NCBI GenBank assembly: GCA_935421135.1
Contig: OW285188.1
Span: 27,626,433-27,690,432 of the forward strand
DNA from: Bugulina stolonifera
Taxonomy: Eukaryota > Bryozoa > Gymnolaemata > Cheilostomatida > Bugulidae
DNA length: 64,000 nucleotides
Direction: 5' to 3'
Below, piece by piece: positions 1-22,200 of this stretch. Under the pieces are notes generated by a model, which was given only the letters and a program-made list of their open reading frames with translations, searched no databases and was not told the DNA's origin. Made by a program: the position numbers and the translations under genes. Every line of letters starts with the position of its first letter. Position 1 is the first letter of the stretch.

Positions 1-24
1 TAGTGTAAGCATATATACATAATA

Positions 25-110
25 TATAGAGTAAGTGCATCTTCTGGTTCAACATTTAATTCTACTTGGGCCATCAAACTAGTGACCTCGAGATGACCTT
101 TCCAGCGACA
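25..110 (-). CDS. CUL1: Possible further CUL1 exon fragment
   Basis: In one minus-strand frame this stretch reads a peptide containing VELNVEPEDALTLYI, which resembles the cullin-1 segment that follows the last well-defined exon (VELKPDTLIKLYL type). Splice borders are not clear, and the short exon expected between this one and position 529 was not identified. Treat it as a weak candidate only. Confidence 0.3.
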
Positions 111-528
111 TTTTACGTGGCCTCCTTTATTCAACACTTAATTATTATAATCAGTCACACTTTTACTGCGGAGTCAGGTATTATACTCTAATAGCATATT
201 ATTATCCCCTACCTTGAGCTTTAGCCACAAGATTATAATACTATCAAAGACCTTAGAGACTATCAATCGTTGGGGAGTTGGTGTTTCAGGAAATTAAAAG
301 ATTTTGGCAGAAAAAGGAAGATGACTCCCAAAAAGATTTTTTATCACGCATACACGCAGCAGTACTTGTTTATATTATAATACATGTATATACACTGTAA
401 TACATGTCTGTATAACTTATACACTGTACTGTAATATTTGTCTATGTTATAATTATACACTGTACTGTAATACATGCTTATATTATTACGTACTGTAATA
501 CGTAGTGCACTAGGGGAGAGCCACCAAC

Positions 529-8712
<8,184 letters not shown>

Positions 8713-11700
8713 AACTCTTCTCCCACCTGTGTTATATCAGAAACCCTAGCAATGAAAGAGCACGCAGTATGCCTACACACTGCATGTTGCATGCAATAGC
8801 CCTACCAAGATTATTCACTCATTAAAAGTGTCACCAATCTGCAGTTATAACAACTCTTATACGGATGTTAGACAACAAGGATACTTCAATATCGTATTAA
8901 TTAACGAGAAATATTTTGTGTATGCTTTTACTTGAACGTTGTACACCTGACAGGAAACAGTAACAGAAAATTTTGTTTGCCAAAGTCAAAGGGAAGCAAA
9001 GTATCATGTCATGCACACCACAGAATTTTATCATCCGAAAAGTTTTTATTCCATTCCTTGTAAATGTAAAAGCCACACACTCTTATATAAATCGTCCCTG
9101 AGCAGTTACCGGTGCATTTCCCTACCAGGTCATAACATCAGCTTCACAATGTTTATATATTAAATGAAAAATCATGCAGAGACCAAATTTCAACAATAAT
9201 AATAATAACAACAGGACATTTTGCCTTTTGGGGTGATTTGTTGGCTGTCAGGTCTGCAAGGAACTTTATTCTCATTCACCTACTATTTTTAGTTAGTCCT
9301 ATTAAAAAAAAAATGAAAAACCTGTCAATTTCAAGTAGGCCTACACTGTGATGGTGACACATGGCTAGTATTGAATGAATAGTCTTGAAGGAGCTGTTGG
9401 GTTCCTAATATGATATGCATGTAGCCAAAGTTGAGAGGGATGGTGACCCTGTGATCACCCTAATACCCAATCTGAATATATGAGTACCACACTACAATGA
9501 ACATAGTCAATACAATTACAAAATTAATATCAGACAAAAATAACATCTAGGTGTCAGCCAAGTATATAGAAATGATGTGCATGACAGTAAACACATTGCA
9601 TACAATAGTCTATATATCCACACAATAGACCAACTGCAGAACTTGATGCTGATACGAAAGGACATACCAGTTTAGATTGTATATTCCAATTGCTGTAGTT
9701 GTAGCCTCATGAGACAGTTCAGGTCATAGCCTATACAATCGGGTAGCTTAATAGAGAGCTAGTTACATAAAAGAGTAGGCTGGCTCCTATAAAGGTTAGT
9801 AAATTGTATGGTTCATCAGGTCTTGAGTCACTCAGAAATTCTACAATTAGGCCTACACAGTAATATCCCCACTCCCAACAGTGCAAATGGCATTGAGATT
9901 TGATTAGTCATTACTGGACATACTTTTCTTTACTTACTACCCACATATTTATAGATCTATCCACTTCAGAATCTAGTTAGCAAGTTAGCAAGTTTCAGGT
10001 TGTTGTTGTTTAGGAAAGGATGAATAACTAGTCTAACAAAACAAACTTCATAATTAATTAATTATTACCCAGAGCTGTTGCATTCAAGTATACTTAAGTA
10101 TAGGCTTACTTACAAAGACTAGTTACTTAAAGTTTTGATTAAATTTTAATTCCCATTGACCAAAATGAAAATGAAAAAAATTAATCTGTATTTTACCTCT
10201 GCGATAATAGTTATCGTAGAGGTAAATTCAGAGGTAAAATACAGATTATTTTTTTCATTTTCATAGTAAGCTACACTTTAGATCGCTAGTTATGTGGAGT
10301 GCCTCAGGTGGAAAAACAGTATGCTTCAGTGTTTTAGTTTGTGGTTTCAGCATTCAGCCGTTTTGATACCAGTTAGCACAGTTACCATATGGTAACTTGA
10401 ATAGCAACGATTAAGAAAAGAATAGAAATTGAGTTTTCACAAAATTTAAAATACTTCACTACTTATCATAATCATGGACACCTGAAATATTGAATAACTA
10501 TTAGATAAATTTTGTACTTTTTTATTATATTTAATCATAATGATATGATAAGAGTTAATTTTTCTTTTATTACTCATGAATTATAAAATAAACATTGAAA
10601 ATAAAAATAATAAAATATAATATAATAATTATTTTATTATAATTATTATAATAATAATTATAATAATAATAAAATATTAATATAAATATATCAGGTCTAA
10701 TTATCGATTTGTTTTATTACCTATAATTATAAATTAATATTATTAGTAATAAAGTTAATTGCCACTTTAATTTTATTTTGGGTTAGCTTGAAAGATACAT
10801 ATATGCAGATTAATGGATAACTTTGTTGTCAATGACATAGTTAGAAAACATTTTTAAAAATCTACAATTTTATTTCACACGATCTTCAGCCTAATGACGC
10901 AACTTCCTGCCTCTACTAAATAGAAAAGGATCGCTCTTGGGAGTTATCTTATCCGACTAGCCACTGTTTGATCCACTGAAATAATGTGATTATATTATAA
11001 TGACTACTGTACAGTCATGTAATTATTTGAGTGGTTGGTCTGATCTGAATGAATGGTGTACTATAATATTAGAGTGGTCGCCTGGTAATTTAGTGATTTG
11101 AACTTTGTGGCGTATCGTGATGCATACAAGGAATATATACCCTCTACAGCTTAGCCAGGAATGAGGAAATCAACAGCATAAACTAGTGCTAGCTGGTGTA
11201 CAGCTCATTAAGTCCTACAGGTGCCCGCAGCAAAATCTTATGTCCACTCCCACTATTTTTCTTCCTGTTGGGTGCACCATGCTGTAGTGGAGAAATTCAT
11301 ATAGCCTTAGTACATTGTTGTTTGTGATTGGGGTAGGGGCCTAAAAGTGTTGGAAAAAGAACTTCTCATACTTCAGTTTTGGGAAGAAAGTAGGCTATCT
11401 CAAATTACTACACTTTTTACAATGGAAATTAGGACTAGGAGATTTATTGTGAATTTGACTATAATTTTGTACTATTTGATAAGTGACAACTTTGGCATAC
11501 TTTTACAGAAGAAGTTGAGTTGTAAATGAAGTAAGAAGACAATTAGACTGTTGATCAACTAAGGCTGGTAGATTAACTCATGAAAAGAACAACCCAATTT
11601 CAATTTGTACAAATAAACATACATTCATATACAAGACATGTGAAAATCAAACAAACTCGTGTATGTAAATACTACATGTACTGTATGTAAATACTACAAG

Positions 11701-12003
11701 TACAATATATATATGTATATACTACACTATGAAATGAACTGTACTTGACCACTTGTTAAATAATATCAACAATTCCAACCCTGATGCAGCGATTGTTCTA
11801 ACACCAATCGGGACTTAGTTTCAGCCACAGCAAACTCTTAAGTAATGGCACAGATAGACCAATAGAGTGGTTACATTCCAGAGTGATGACATCACAGAGC
11901 CATAACATTACAGAGTGATGGCATCACAGAGCCATAGCATCAGAGAGTGATGACACCACAGAGTCATAGCACCAGAGAATCATAATGCCACTGATTGAGC
12001 GCA
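8713..12003. other. Intergenic between CUL1 (5' side) and POLR3D (3' side)
   Basis: No coding exon recognised. It holds the presumed CUL1 promoter, an AT-only-like patch at about 10500-10760, an inverted repeat at 10163-10262, and at 11870-11995 several degenerate copies of a motif containing GAGTGATGACATCACAGAG just beyond the POLR3D stop codon. Confidence 0.6.
10163..10262. repeat. Inverted repeat, about 100 bp, MITE-like
   Basis: The left arm AATCTGTATTTTACCTCT with a preceding AAAATGAAAATG run is matched by the reverse complement on the right (AGAGGTAAAATACAGATT and CATTTTCAT), around a short centre that is itself partly palindromic (GATAATAGTTATC). Confidence 0.75.
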
Positions 12004-14528
12004 TCAGGAGTTGAGCAAGGTAGAGATGTTTGGTACTACAACTAGCTTCTCTCTGACTGGTCCCAGACATATCATCTGTCCCCTGTCTCCATCAGTGTCC
12101 ATGCAAATCAGCTCCTGTAAGAGTTAACAGGCATTGCTAATGCAAACAAGTCTCAACTGTCTACTAGACTAACTACTGGACTAACTACTGGACTAACTAT
12201 TGGACTATCTACTGGACTACCCAACTGTGACCTATATCCTACTAGTGTGACCTATATTCAACTAGGGTGAACTTATATAGTTAGCCTGTGGTAAGTACAT
12301 GTATTAAATGATTACGTGCAGACAGACCAACTAGAAATGGGGAAGAGTGAAGCTAACCTGCAGAAAGCCACTCGGTGCTCCTCTGGAAACATCAAACATA
12401 ACATCTCCGAGTACAAGCCTGGTCTTCCCAGATGCAAGTACTTGGAGTTTTCCTATCTTTCCCTCTGAGAGATCGGAGAGTTTGCAATGGGAAGATAACT
12501 TCTCTGATAACCCGGGTTCTTCCGAAGCAGCTGGCTGTATAAAGAATAGCATCTGCATGTATGTAACAGTGTCACAGCCTAGTTTATACACATACACACA
12601 TACACATATACAATGTATATGTCCATTAAGGAAACAATATTGTAACAATACTGAGAGACTGTAGTACCTGTGTAGTAGGAATTGTAGGCTCCTGCTTGAC
12701 TTTAGCGTGGTGTCTGGGTCTGTCGTCATCTCCCCCTACAAGACCTGGTAGACAGTCGGGAAGCTGTACGAGCATCATCTTTAGAGATTCTACAGTATGT
12801 CATAATTATATAACATATCACACAGTACATCATATACACAGTAATATATTACACAGTACACTATATACACAGTAATATATTACACAGTACACTATATACA
12901 CAGTAATATCTTACATAGTACATCATATACACAGTAAGTAATACATTACATAGTACATCATATACACAGTAAGTAATATATTACACAGTATATCATATAC
13001 ACAGTATATATTACACGGCACATTATATATTACATGTATATACAGAGTAACATACCATCGGTGTGATCAACAAGATGAGCTGATAGAGAAGGGTCCGTCG
13101 GGTCGACACTAGACTTATCATCAATCTTTAACTCTGTTTTAATTACTGTATATAAAATTGGTAGAGTCAACTCAAGACATACATAATATACAAACTCACT
13201 TGAATACACCAGATACACAGATAGTTATTAGATAGCTGATTTCTACTTATATATTATATTCTCGCTGTCTCTGGCAGCTTGAGAGCTTTGGTTCAGTGGA
13301 TTTCACACCTTTTAAATACGCTTTGCTGTAAATATACAGTATTGCTAAGGTGTTCTCCCAGGCATATCTCTGAGCTGCACTGATGAGGTGTTAAACACCG
13401 AAACAGTACACTGTATGCAGATTGAGTAAGTGTAGACTAATGTACATACATATATGGGCATTAGTAACATAAAATTAGTATGATGATGGGAGAGGAACAT
13501 AGACTTACTCTCTTTATATTGCTTTGTATTGAGTAGTGGAAGTGTAATGGGTTGGTCTGTTATATCACCACTATCTTCACCATCTATGAACTGAAAGAAC
13601 AAACAGGACAGTTAGTCATACTCAACAACATGTTAACTCTGTATGAACTGTAAATTATTACAGCATAACCCAGAGTTAAAGAGACACCACATAGTCAGAT
13701 AGATAAAGAGGCACTACATAGTCAAAGAGGCACTACACAGTGGAGTATACACCTACATCATCACGTAAGAGTTGATCTAACAGTTCTTGAGTCTCTGCTT
13801 TGGTTTGCCTCATATTCTTAATATTAACTGAAGTAGAGCCGCGGGATGACCCTCCACTGCCCCCACCACCTTCACCTCCTCCATAGATGCTTTCTATAGT
13901 CAACAAGCATCTTTATTACCTTTCAACATATCCTAATGTATCAAGAACGTGCTGTACATAGATATATATACAATGTATTGTCACACTGCACGTAGATAAT
14001 TCTGTCTACCTTGCCTACCTCTTTTTATTGTTCGCTCTGTTGGACCAGATTCAAATATGGACTGTGATTGTATAATTGTAGATTGTCCTTTAAATCGACC
14101 TTTAGGATTGGAGACTGGTCTTTCAGTCTTTTCCTTTTTAACTGGTCTACTCTTCCACACCATTTTATCTTCTATTGGTCTACAATTAGAGTTTGTAGAT
14201 TCCACTACAACAGTGGTTCAATGATCGAAACACATTGTTGGTCAACTTTCATCAACAAAAAATTGTTTCAACAGCAGATAGATACTTACCCTGAGGTACC
14301 AGGCTTATCCCTCGGCCGCACTGGTATGTTGGGTTTAAAGGTTTTTCTCAGAGTACCACCCAGTGTAAGGTCTCTTACAGGTTTAACTGAGGGCAATCGA
14401 GTTGATTTGGATACAGGAGTACCACCTTTCCCAAGTAAACCTCGGGGTATACTTTCACCAGATGCTGCTGTACTGCTCTCCCCAGTCAAGCTGCTGTTTG
14501 TCTGAGATCGACTATTAGGGGAAGCCAT
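12004..14528 (-). CDS. POLR3D: RNA polymerase III subunit RPC4 (POLR3D), 8 exons, complete
   Basis: RPC4 forms the TFIIF-like subcomplex of RNA polymerase III with RPC5 and acts in the nucleus in initiation, termination and re-initiation. Exons on the minus strand: 14528-14290, 14179-14019, 13893-13757, 13590-13509, 13133-13056, 12789-12668, 12534-12358, 12114-12004; phases join exactly to 368 residues plus stop. Evidence: N-terminal RLPSVKPVRDLTLGG and KTFKPNI, the conserved SQSIFESGP block, a KQEP sumoylation-like site, and the C-terminal RPC4 domain with LSEGKIGKLQV, SGKTRLVLGDVMFDVSRG and SGFLQ, ending in PNISTLLNS. Human POLR3D is 398 residues. Short exons 4 and 5 rest on phase and on loose similarity, so their borders are slightly less sure. 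Confidence 0.95.
12790..13030. repeat. About 31-bp degenerate repeat, POLR3D intron
   Basis: Tandem, imperfect units containing TACACAGTAATATATTACAC between POLR3D exons 13133-13056 and 12789-12668. Confidence 0.8.
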
Positions 14529-15639
14529 ACTGCCTAAACTTCTAAAGAAATATCACAAGTGCCTTTTACTAACACATCATCAGGTGCAAAGTACCAGCAG
14601 ATGCAATATAAACCATTTTTTTTTGCAGATCTGCAAAGATTTCAGCTCCTTATTTAGTCATCTTCCAGCTTGAATGATTATCCCTCTTCTCTTACCGATG
14701 TGACTTAATTCCTTTACAAGATGAGATCTACCTGTACTACAAGATTGGGATGTGGAGCTTTGATATGCTCTTAAAAATTGTGAAACATTTAGTAGTATCT
14801 GGAGTGCCACATTGAGAGGACCAGGTGTTCAATATGCTGTGGTTGAAATTTGGGTCCTGGTGATGTTAGAGGGGGCTTTCAATTCTCTAAGAAGAAAATT
14901 CCCTGAGGAGGAAGCATCCACCAGTCACTAAGTGAGCTAATTTAAGCTGGGAAATACAAAAATTCGACGAGGATTTTCGGGAACAAACAGATTTTCCGGT
15001 ATTAGCATTGTTTTGTAGATCATATATTGTCCGATTCATCTAAATGAACGGACAGGTAGAACATATTTAGATTAGCCAACAGCTTGATACTAAAATGATG
15101 ATTGCTTACTTTTATGTAGTAAAACAATAGCCAGCCAAATTTAGTAATAAACAATATTACATGTAGCTACAGGTAGAATTCATACCCACAACTTTATAAT
15201 TACAAGATAGGCATCATACTCCTTAGTGATAACACGGACCTCGATCTGTTAGCTTTACAAGTGGCATATCAAAGACAAGTTATTTATTGATATTTTATAA
15301 AATATCAATGATAGAAAATATACCCAGTCAATTGTCATCGACTGCCGATTAATATCATCCAACTCGTATAATCAATTCCGCGTGACAGCTCTGTCAGCCA
15401 CTGTAACCTATCGTTTTACCTTCAATAAATGGCTTATCTCGAATGACCCTCATTACTAGTGAATCTGAGATTTTCTATGATTTATGGTATCAGTGCATTC
15501 TCATGATTCATTGACTATCGTGACACCGCTGTTGATTCAGAAAGCTTGGTTTTGTAGTAAACTTTTTTGTTTTTTGGTGACCTGAATACCAAATTTGATG
15601 TTAGTTTATGCAAAGCTTTGAATTTGTCAATTGAACAGT

Positions 15640-15740
15640 TAGGAAGTCTGTGTTGCATCCCTGACCAGGGTTTGAACCAGAGACCTCTAATGCACCTAAT
15701 TACCAGATCAGCAACTTGAAAAGGGCGCTCCGTCGGTGAG
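15640..15740 (-). mobile_element. tRNA-derived SINE-like fragment
   Basis: On the minus strand a box-A-like TTGCTGATCTGG (15714-15703) is followed 24 bp later by a perfect box-B GGTTCAAACCC (15678-15668), the internal promoter arrangement of RNA polymerase III genes. The acceptor stem does not close as a functional tRNA, so a SINE head is more likely than a tRNA gene. Confidence 0.5.
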
Positions 15741-16850
15741 CAGTAGATGTGCACTGAGTCAACTGCACACGAGGCATTCCTTATACATGTATTATGGCCA
15801 CCTGGTTATATAGGGTGGTTTGTGTCCAATTTGCACAGATCTGCGGATTCTTCAGCTGCTACGTTGTCTTTGAAAAAAACTCCTTATTGTCAGCAGCAGT
15901 ATTTTAGCAAGTATGGGTTGTTTGCTGCCCGTTGACAGACTTGTGATAAGCAAACAAATATTCAACTCAAGTAAAAGTAAATACTCCCAACTAATGAAAA
16001 ATCATTTGTGAGTCAAGTCATCACATGAAACAAGTCAAAAAATAGGAGTATATATAAGTTCAGCAAGTAAAGGTAGAGCCACGTAAGGCCTACAGTGTGA
16101 ACTGTTTAAACATAAAAATGCATAATTAGGTGAAGTTATATAGCCCTCATCAGAAACCCTGTTTCAAAAACGTTGGCCAATGGGAATTAATACACTGATA
16201 ATTACTCAGGTGCAGTACTAAACAGTAAACACAAGATTCAGTGATTGAGATTCGTGGATGTACATGTAGTTCAGACAATTGAATTGGAGTTACTCAAATA
16301 CTATACATATTTGGTAATAAGTAAGCCTTTTCTATAGGCCTAAGAAGTGGCAACAAGGGTAGGGGGAAAGGAGATAACAGATAATAAATGGCGAGACTGC
16401 GTCTTTGTTGTGTGATTGTGATGTACTGATGTGTATCTTCATGTTGGTTATGGTAGCTGCGCACCAGTCAGTTTTCTATGGTAGACTGTTTATCAACCAA
16501 TATTATTACATTACTATACCACACTTACACTATTTAATTTATCTTTGAAAACTGAATATCAAGAGTAGTTAGAGAGAACGTGTGGAATTGAGAGTCACTA
16601 ACAACTAAAAGTAACACAACAATACAAAATACAATCACAGCGCTTTGCGGTAAAGTAAAACTAATATTCCTTTGATTTCGCCCAATGCGAGAGCAGAACT
16701 CAATTAAAAGTAATGAGCTGATATTATCCGACTTTACTCGGAGCAATTAAAACCTTTCCACCTCTACTGAATACTTTAAAACCCTTTCAGACTGCCGTTT
16801 ATGCTAACTGCTAGCCAACACTAACTACTTCTTCTACAAGCGGTTCCCAC

Positions 16851-16998
16851 TCAATGTGGGGTAGCTGTTGACAGCACCAATGCCTTCCACTTTACTCTAT
16901 CCTGTGTATCTTCACGGCTAGCACCCATTGCTTTCATGTCCTCCTGTATATTATCATTCAGCGGCCACTTGGGTCTTCCTCTTTTTCTTTTGCCTGGC
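16851..16998 (-). pseudogene. LINE-like reverse transcriptase ORF tail (relic)
   Basis: The minus strand encodes GKRKRGRPKWPLND followed by EDMKAMGASREDTQDRVKWK and a stop codon soon after. A basic GRPK..W..N(I/V).EDM block ending in (D/A)RDRVKW is typical of the extreme C-terminus of non-LTR retrotransposon ORF2 proteins. No intact reverse transcriptase is upstream, so it is a 5'-truncated relic. Confidence 0.55.
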
Positions 16999-17315
16999 AC
17001 ACTCAACGCTAACCACAACTACATGTATGTTATATAGTGAACGGTAGGGTTCAACAAGTTCAACAGGCTGAACTTTAAACTCCATCGCTAACTGACACGT
17101 GCCAGCTAGTGTATAGTAATAGTTAACCACATTGCGGTTAGCGGTGCCGTTAAGCAACCGACTGCAATGTGAAAGCAACATTAGAGTAGACTCCTCATGA
17201 GAGGAAGTGAAGGACATACCAACTAAAAATCAAAAAACTAAAAGAAAGTCAGGTTCAGATCATGATTCCCTCGATTCACGCCTTGAGGTGTGATGAATAA
17301 AACCATGATAAATGA

Positions 17316-17344
17316 TTATCATTATGATGATCATAATGATAATG
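17316..17344. repeat. Short perfect hairpin
   Basis: ATGATTATCATTATGATG is followed directly by its reverse-complement arm ATCATAATGATAAT. Confidence 0.6.
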
Positions 17345-17581
17345 CAAGGAAGAAGTTAAAATAAAAAATTCGCTGAACAGACTCAGAGTAGACTCAGAGT
17401 AAGGAATGACTGGCAGTGACAGATAAGGTGACAAGGGTCGTTGAGGATCTACATGTAATCAAATTATTGCAACTTTATGCTAAACTGAAATGTACATTGT
17501 CATTGTTGCTTAGAATTTTCAACAGTAACTTTATACGGAAGGTTTTTCGTTGACAAAGCAAGCCCTTTCCCACTGGTTACT

Positions 17582-17633
17582 ACCAAAGGGGTATATTAGG
17601 GGTATATATATATTCCTAATATACCCCTTTGGT
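17582..17633. repeat. 52-bp inverted repeat
   Basis: ACCAAAGGGGTATATTAGG and its exact reverse complement CCTAATATACCCCTTTGGT flank a TA-rich loop. It could be a solo MITE or a replication hairpin. Confidence 0.8.
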
Positions 17634-18599
17634 TACTACACATTTGTGATTTCTTTTCCGTATTTAACCTTGACACCATTTGGTTGTGCGGCTACAACAC
17701 TAGCCTGGTAAACCAGCGAATAAAACATAGGCAACTTCGGTTATTGGATGATTACCATTAATATGCGTTATTCATTGGTTGTTGTGTAGACTGATTTTTC
17801 AATGTTGTAAAATAGATCAATACAACTTTGTTATCGGTATACAGTAATATACGTACTAAGCTACCAAACACATCATTGTAACCGTGTGTTTTAGGGTTTT
17901 CTGGCTATGAACTACATTTCCCGAACTATTATGTATCTAATGTTTGAATTGAACCGGTGCTGTTCTTTTTTATATGTATATTTAGACGGTCTAATTTTTA
18001 TTCAGACTATTTACATTACTTTTAATTTTGGTATGATTATGATAATGGTGATAAATAATTTTTTTATACTTAACTTAAACTTTTAATTGTAAAATTAAAA
18101 TAACTTCACCTTACATTTAAAATAATATTATATTTATTTATTTTTTATAGCTCAATATTATTATTAATATTTATTGTTATTATATTATAAAATAGTTAAT
18201 TAACAACATCAATAAATATAATATTAATAAAAATAATAATTGTTAATTATCATATAATTAATAATAATAACCATTAGTTATTATTATAGTTAAACTAAGC
18301 ATAAACAACTATATTATACTTTTAATAATATTTATATTACTCCTTACTTTTTGCTAAAACCATTTGCAATAAGTAAATAACTACTAAGTACTAAGCAAAA
18401 CTACCGTATACTATACAATTAAAAGAATCTAATGCTTATTATAATTAATATTAATACAATATCAGTCAATTATAATAATGAATGAATTCTAATTATTTAT
18501 TTACATTTATTACTATTTGCATTGTTCTACAGAGCAGGTAGACAGACTGTACTCTGTAGAGATCAAAGCAAGAAGCTTTTATATTCCTTGGTGAAATTA

Positions 18600-18780
18600 G
18601 TATAGTAGTATACGGAAATCATCATGTTATGCTGATCACCATATACACTCAAGGAAGTTTCCTTGGGTGTATTTGGTGATTTTGAACCGCCAACCTTCGG
18701 CATTCTGCGTAGTATGTGGCTGAAGCCTCTACCATCATGGCCACCTTGGCAACCCCAACAACCACATATAGTGGCACGCA
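18600..18780 (-). mobile_element. tRNA-derived SINE-like element
   Basis: On the minus strand TGGCCATGATGG (18743-18732, box-A-like) is followed by GAGGCTTCAGCC and then GGTTCAAAATC (18688-18678, box-B-like). The layout resembles other invertebrate tRNA SINE heads. The element boundaries are approximate and no clear tail or target duplication was seen. Confidence 0.45.
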
Positions 18781-19216
18781 GCCCACACACACGGCTGGAC
18801 TGTTCCACTGCATTCTCATCCCTCCCCCAACGAGCTGTGGGTACATTCCACTACTGCCACCAGTTGTGGGTTCTTCCTTGGGAGCACTGTAATTGATGAT
18901 ATACTATGTAGTACTAAATGTATAATAGGCGTACGAGCTTAATGCATGTGACATTTACACTAATTTATTTTTATTTCTCTGACATTGAATCTAATTACCT
19001 ATTATTAATTATAAATGGATTCTATATAATATAAAGTGGTAAAGTCTCAAAAAGAGCTCTACATGGATTTATTTGCAGTGCATTACTAATGTGGTCTAAG
19101 ACTGAACATGTGACCCGTTTTCAAGTACAATTTGGGTCGATGTTAAGTTCAAACTGATGTGTTAAAATAAGGAGTTTTGATTATTTAAATTGAATGTGTT
19201 GAATGCATTTCACAGA

Positions 19217-22200
19217 ATGGATGTTGGCAACGATACCCAAGAGTTCCGTATTCTGCAACCACTCTGGGACATAATCAGAGATGGCAGAGAAGATTATTTG
19301 GGCTCTCCTCTCTTTCCTGTGTTTATGTCTGTGACATTCTACTTTGTGGCTGTTTTGCCTTTCATGATCATAGACTTGTATGGTAAGGAGTGGCACTGGG
19401 TACAGAAATATAAGATTCAGCCTAGTAAAGAGGTTAGTAGTACGTATATGATGCAGTACATGATACGCTACATGATCACTACTCAAAACAACATCAAACC
19501 ACTTGGCTAAAGGTGCATTTATCCACATTTATCCATTTATCCACCTCTCTTATTGGCTGATGGGCCTCCGAGAAAGCACCCTCTAAGCTACTTTCTCGGT
19601 GGGTATCGGTACATGCGCAGTGGTTACATACTGATTTTGAAAATTACCTGGTGAGATCAGTTTTGAACTGTAAATAGCAAACTAAGTGTCTAGTTGCCAT
19701 TGAGATTGCTCATTAGTGCTTATTTGCATACATCACTGCTCCCAGCCTACACAGTAGAACATCCTGTATGTATGTAATAGGTGACCTGGCCAATGGTTAT
19801 TATACTATGTACATGTATATGATAGGTGACCTGGCCAATGGCTATTATATATGTATATGATAGGTGACCTGGCCAATGGCTATTATATGTATATGATAGG
19901 TGACCTGGCCAATGGTTATTATATATGTATATGATAGGTGACCTGGCCAATGGTAAAGCAGACGCTCTGGGTGACATTTTGGAATCATGTGATGTACATA
20001 CTACCAGCTTCCATGGCTCAGTGGATATGGCAACCACCACTTCCACTTGACCCTGTGGCTCCCAAACTGTTTGACTACTTGTGGCAGATCTTGCTTAGCT
20101 TTGCTATATTTGATACTTACTACTACGTCATACACACTCTCTTCCATAAGGTAACTACGTGTACCTACAAATATAATGACCTTACTGAGGTCATTATATA
20201 TATCCAGGCTATCCAGGCCCTGGTAAATAGTTTCCTTTGACTGTGCCCCTGGTAAATAGTTTCCTTTGACTGTGCCCCTGGTATTCAATATATGGGTGCA
20301 ATCGACTGTATAGTAGCATCACTAGGTAACATGTAAACATGTAGCTAGAAGTGGCTAAAAGTTAAAACACAATGGATATACAATACAGCATACAATAGAA
20401 CAATGCATGCAAAGGGAACATTGATGAAGGGCATTGGTGTATTATAGTTGCAGTTACTGCCATCCAGTACTGTCTAAATCAATTTAATTAGGGACCTGGC
20501 TTCAAGTGAATTGATTTGCAGCCAGTTTGATTATTTATGCTGAAATACGACTTCCATCACAAGAAAGGCTTCTGAATAATATTCTTTAGAGACATGTAGG
20601 CCATACCTACAGTACACTACAGTCAATCACTAACATACCTACAGTACACTACAGTCAATCATTAACATACCTACAGTACACTACAGTCAATCACTAACAT
20701 ACCTACAGTACACTACAGTCAATCACTAACATACCTACAGTACACTACAGTCAATCACTAACATACCTACAGTACACTACAGTCAATCACTAACATACCT
20801 ACAGTACACTACAGTCAACCACTAACATACCTACAGTACACTACAGTCAATCACTAACATACCTACAGTACACTACAGTCAATCACTAACACACCTACAG
20901 TACACTACAGTCAATCACTAACATACCTACAGTACACTACAGTCAATCATACCAATTTATGCATTTGGTGGGTTTTACACCCTATCAATGTTCTGATACT
21001 AACCTATCTACTAGTACAGTACGTATCTACTCGTACAGCACGTATCTACTCGCACAGTACGTATCTACTCGCACAGTGCGTATCTGCTCGTACGGTACGT
21101 ATCTACCAGTACGGTACGTATCTACCAGTGCGGTACGTATCTACCAGTACGGTACGTATCTACCAGTACGGTACGTATCTACCAGTACGGTACGTATCTA
21201 CCAGTACGGTACGTATCTACCAGTACGGTACGTATCTACCAGTACGGTACGTATCTACCAGTACGGTACGTATCTACCAGTACGGTACGTATCTACCAGT
21301 ACGGTACGTATCTACCAGTACGGTACGTATCTACCAGTACGGTACGTATCTACCAGTACGGTACGTATCTACCAGTACGGTACGTATCACAAGTAGAGCT
21401 TACTGGCTGGTTATACATACACAAAACAGTGGGGAGAATGATAAGTATTATCTCCTTTTCACTTTGTTTATAACACAGGATGGTATTGAAGGGTAGCACA
21501 TGATTCCATGTATATGGTATAGTCCTGCCGTCTGTGTGCCAGCAGGTGATTAGTAGCTGACATTTACACTTGAGTATGAGCCTGTCTATCAGTTAGTACC
21601 TACCAGTATACATATATACATGTACATGTACTGTACAACATAGGCTATACCTACCAGTTAGTATCTACCAGTATACATACATATGTACATAGGTTCTATC
21701 TATACTTTTTACAGGTTAGGTTCCTGTACAGATGGCTGCATGCCATACACCACGAGTACCACAGCCCCTTCAGCTGGGTCACCCAGTACCTCCACCCCTG
21801 GGAACTTATCATAGTTGGCTTTGGTACGACTTTCATCCCGTGGTTATTCGACTGTCACTGTTTCACTATATGGAGCTTCATGCTGCTCAACATAATCGTT
21901 GCTGTCGAGTCACATATAGGTATGTATGTGTAGTGTGTACTTATAGGTAAGTATGTGTAGTATGTACATATAGGTAAGTACGTGTAGTATGTACATATAG
22001 GTAAGTACGTGTAGTATGTACATATAGGTAAGTATGTGTAGTATGTACATATAGGTAAGTACGTGTAGTATGTACATATAGGCCTAGGTAAGTATGTGTA
22101 GTATGTACATATAGGTAAGTATGTGTAGTATGTACATATAGGTAAGTACGTGTAGTATGTACATATAGGTAAGTACGTGTAGATGTACATATAGGTAAGT

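Larger units (their letters stand above)
14529..19216. other. Intergenic, divergent upstream region of POLR3D and the hydroxylase gene
   Basis: No host exon recognised. It contains two tRNA-derived SINE-like pieces, a LINE reverse-transcriptase tail, two inverted repeats (17316-17344 and 17582-17633) and a very AT-rich patch at about 18000-18500. Promoters of both flanking genes must lie at its ends. Confidence 0.6.

Noticed and set aside
14068..14505. 145-codon plus-strand frame
   Set aside because: Antisense shadow of POLR3D exons 1 and 2.
18563..18896. Open frames on both strands of 65-81 codons
   Set aside because: Better explained as a SINE-like piece with box A and B motifs; no protein family recognised.
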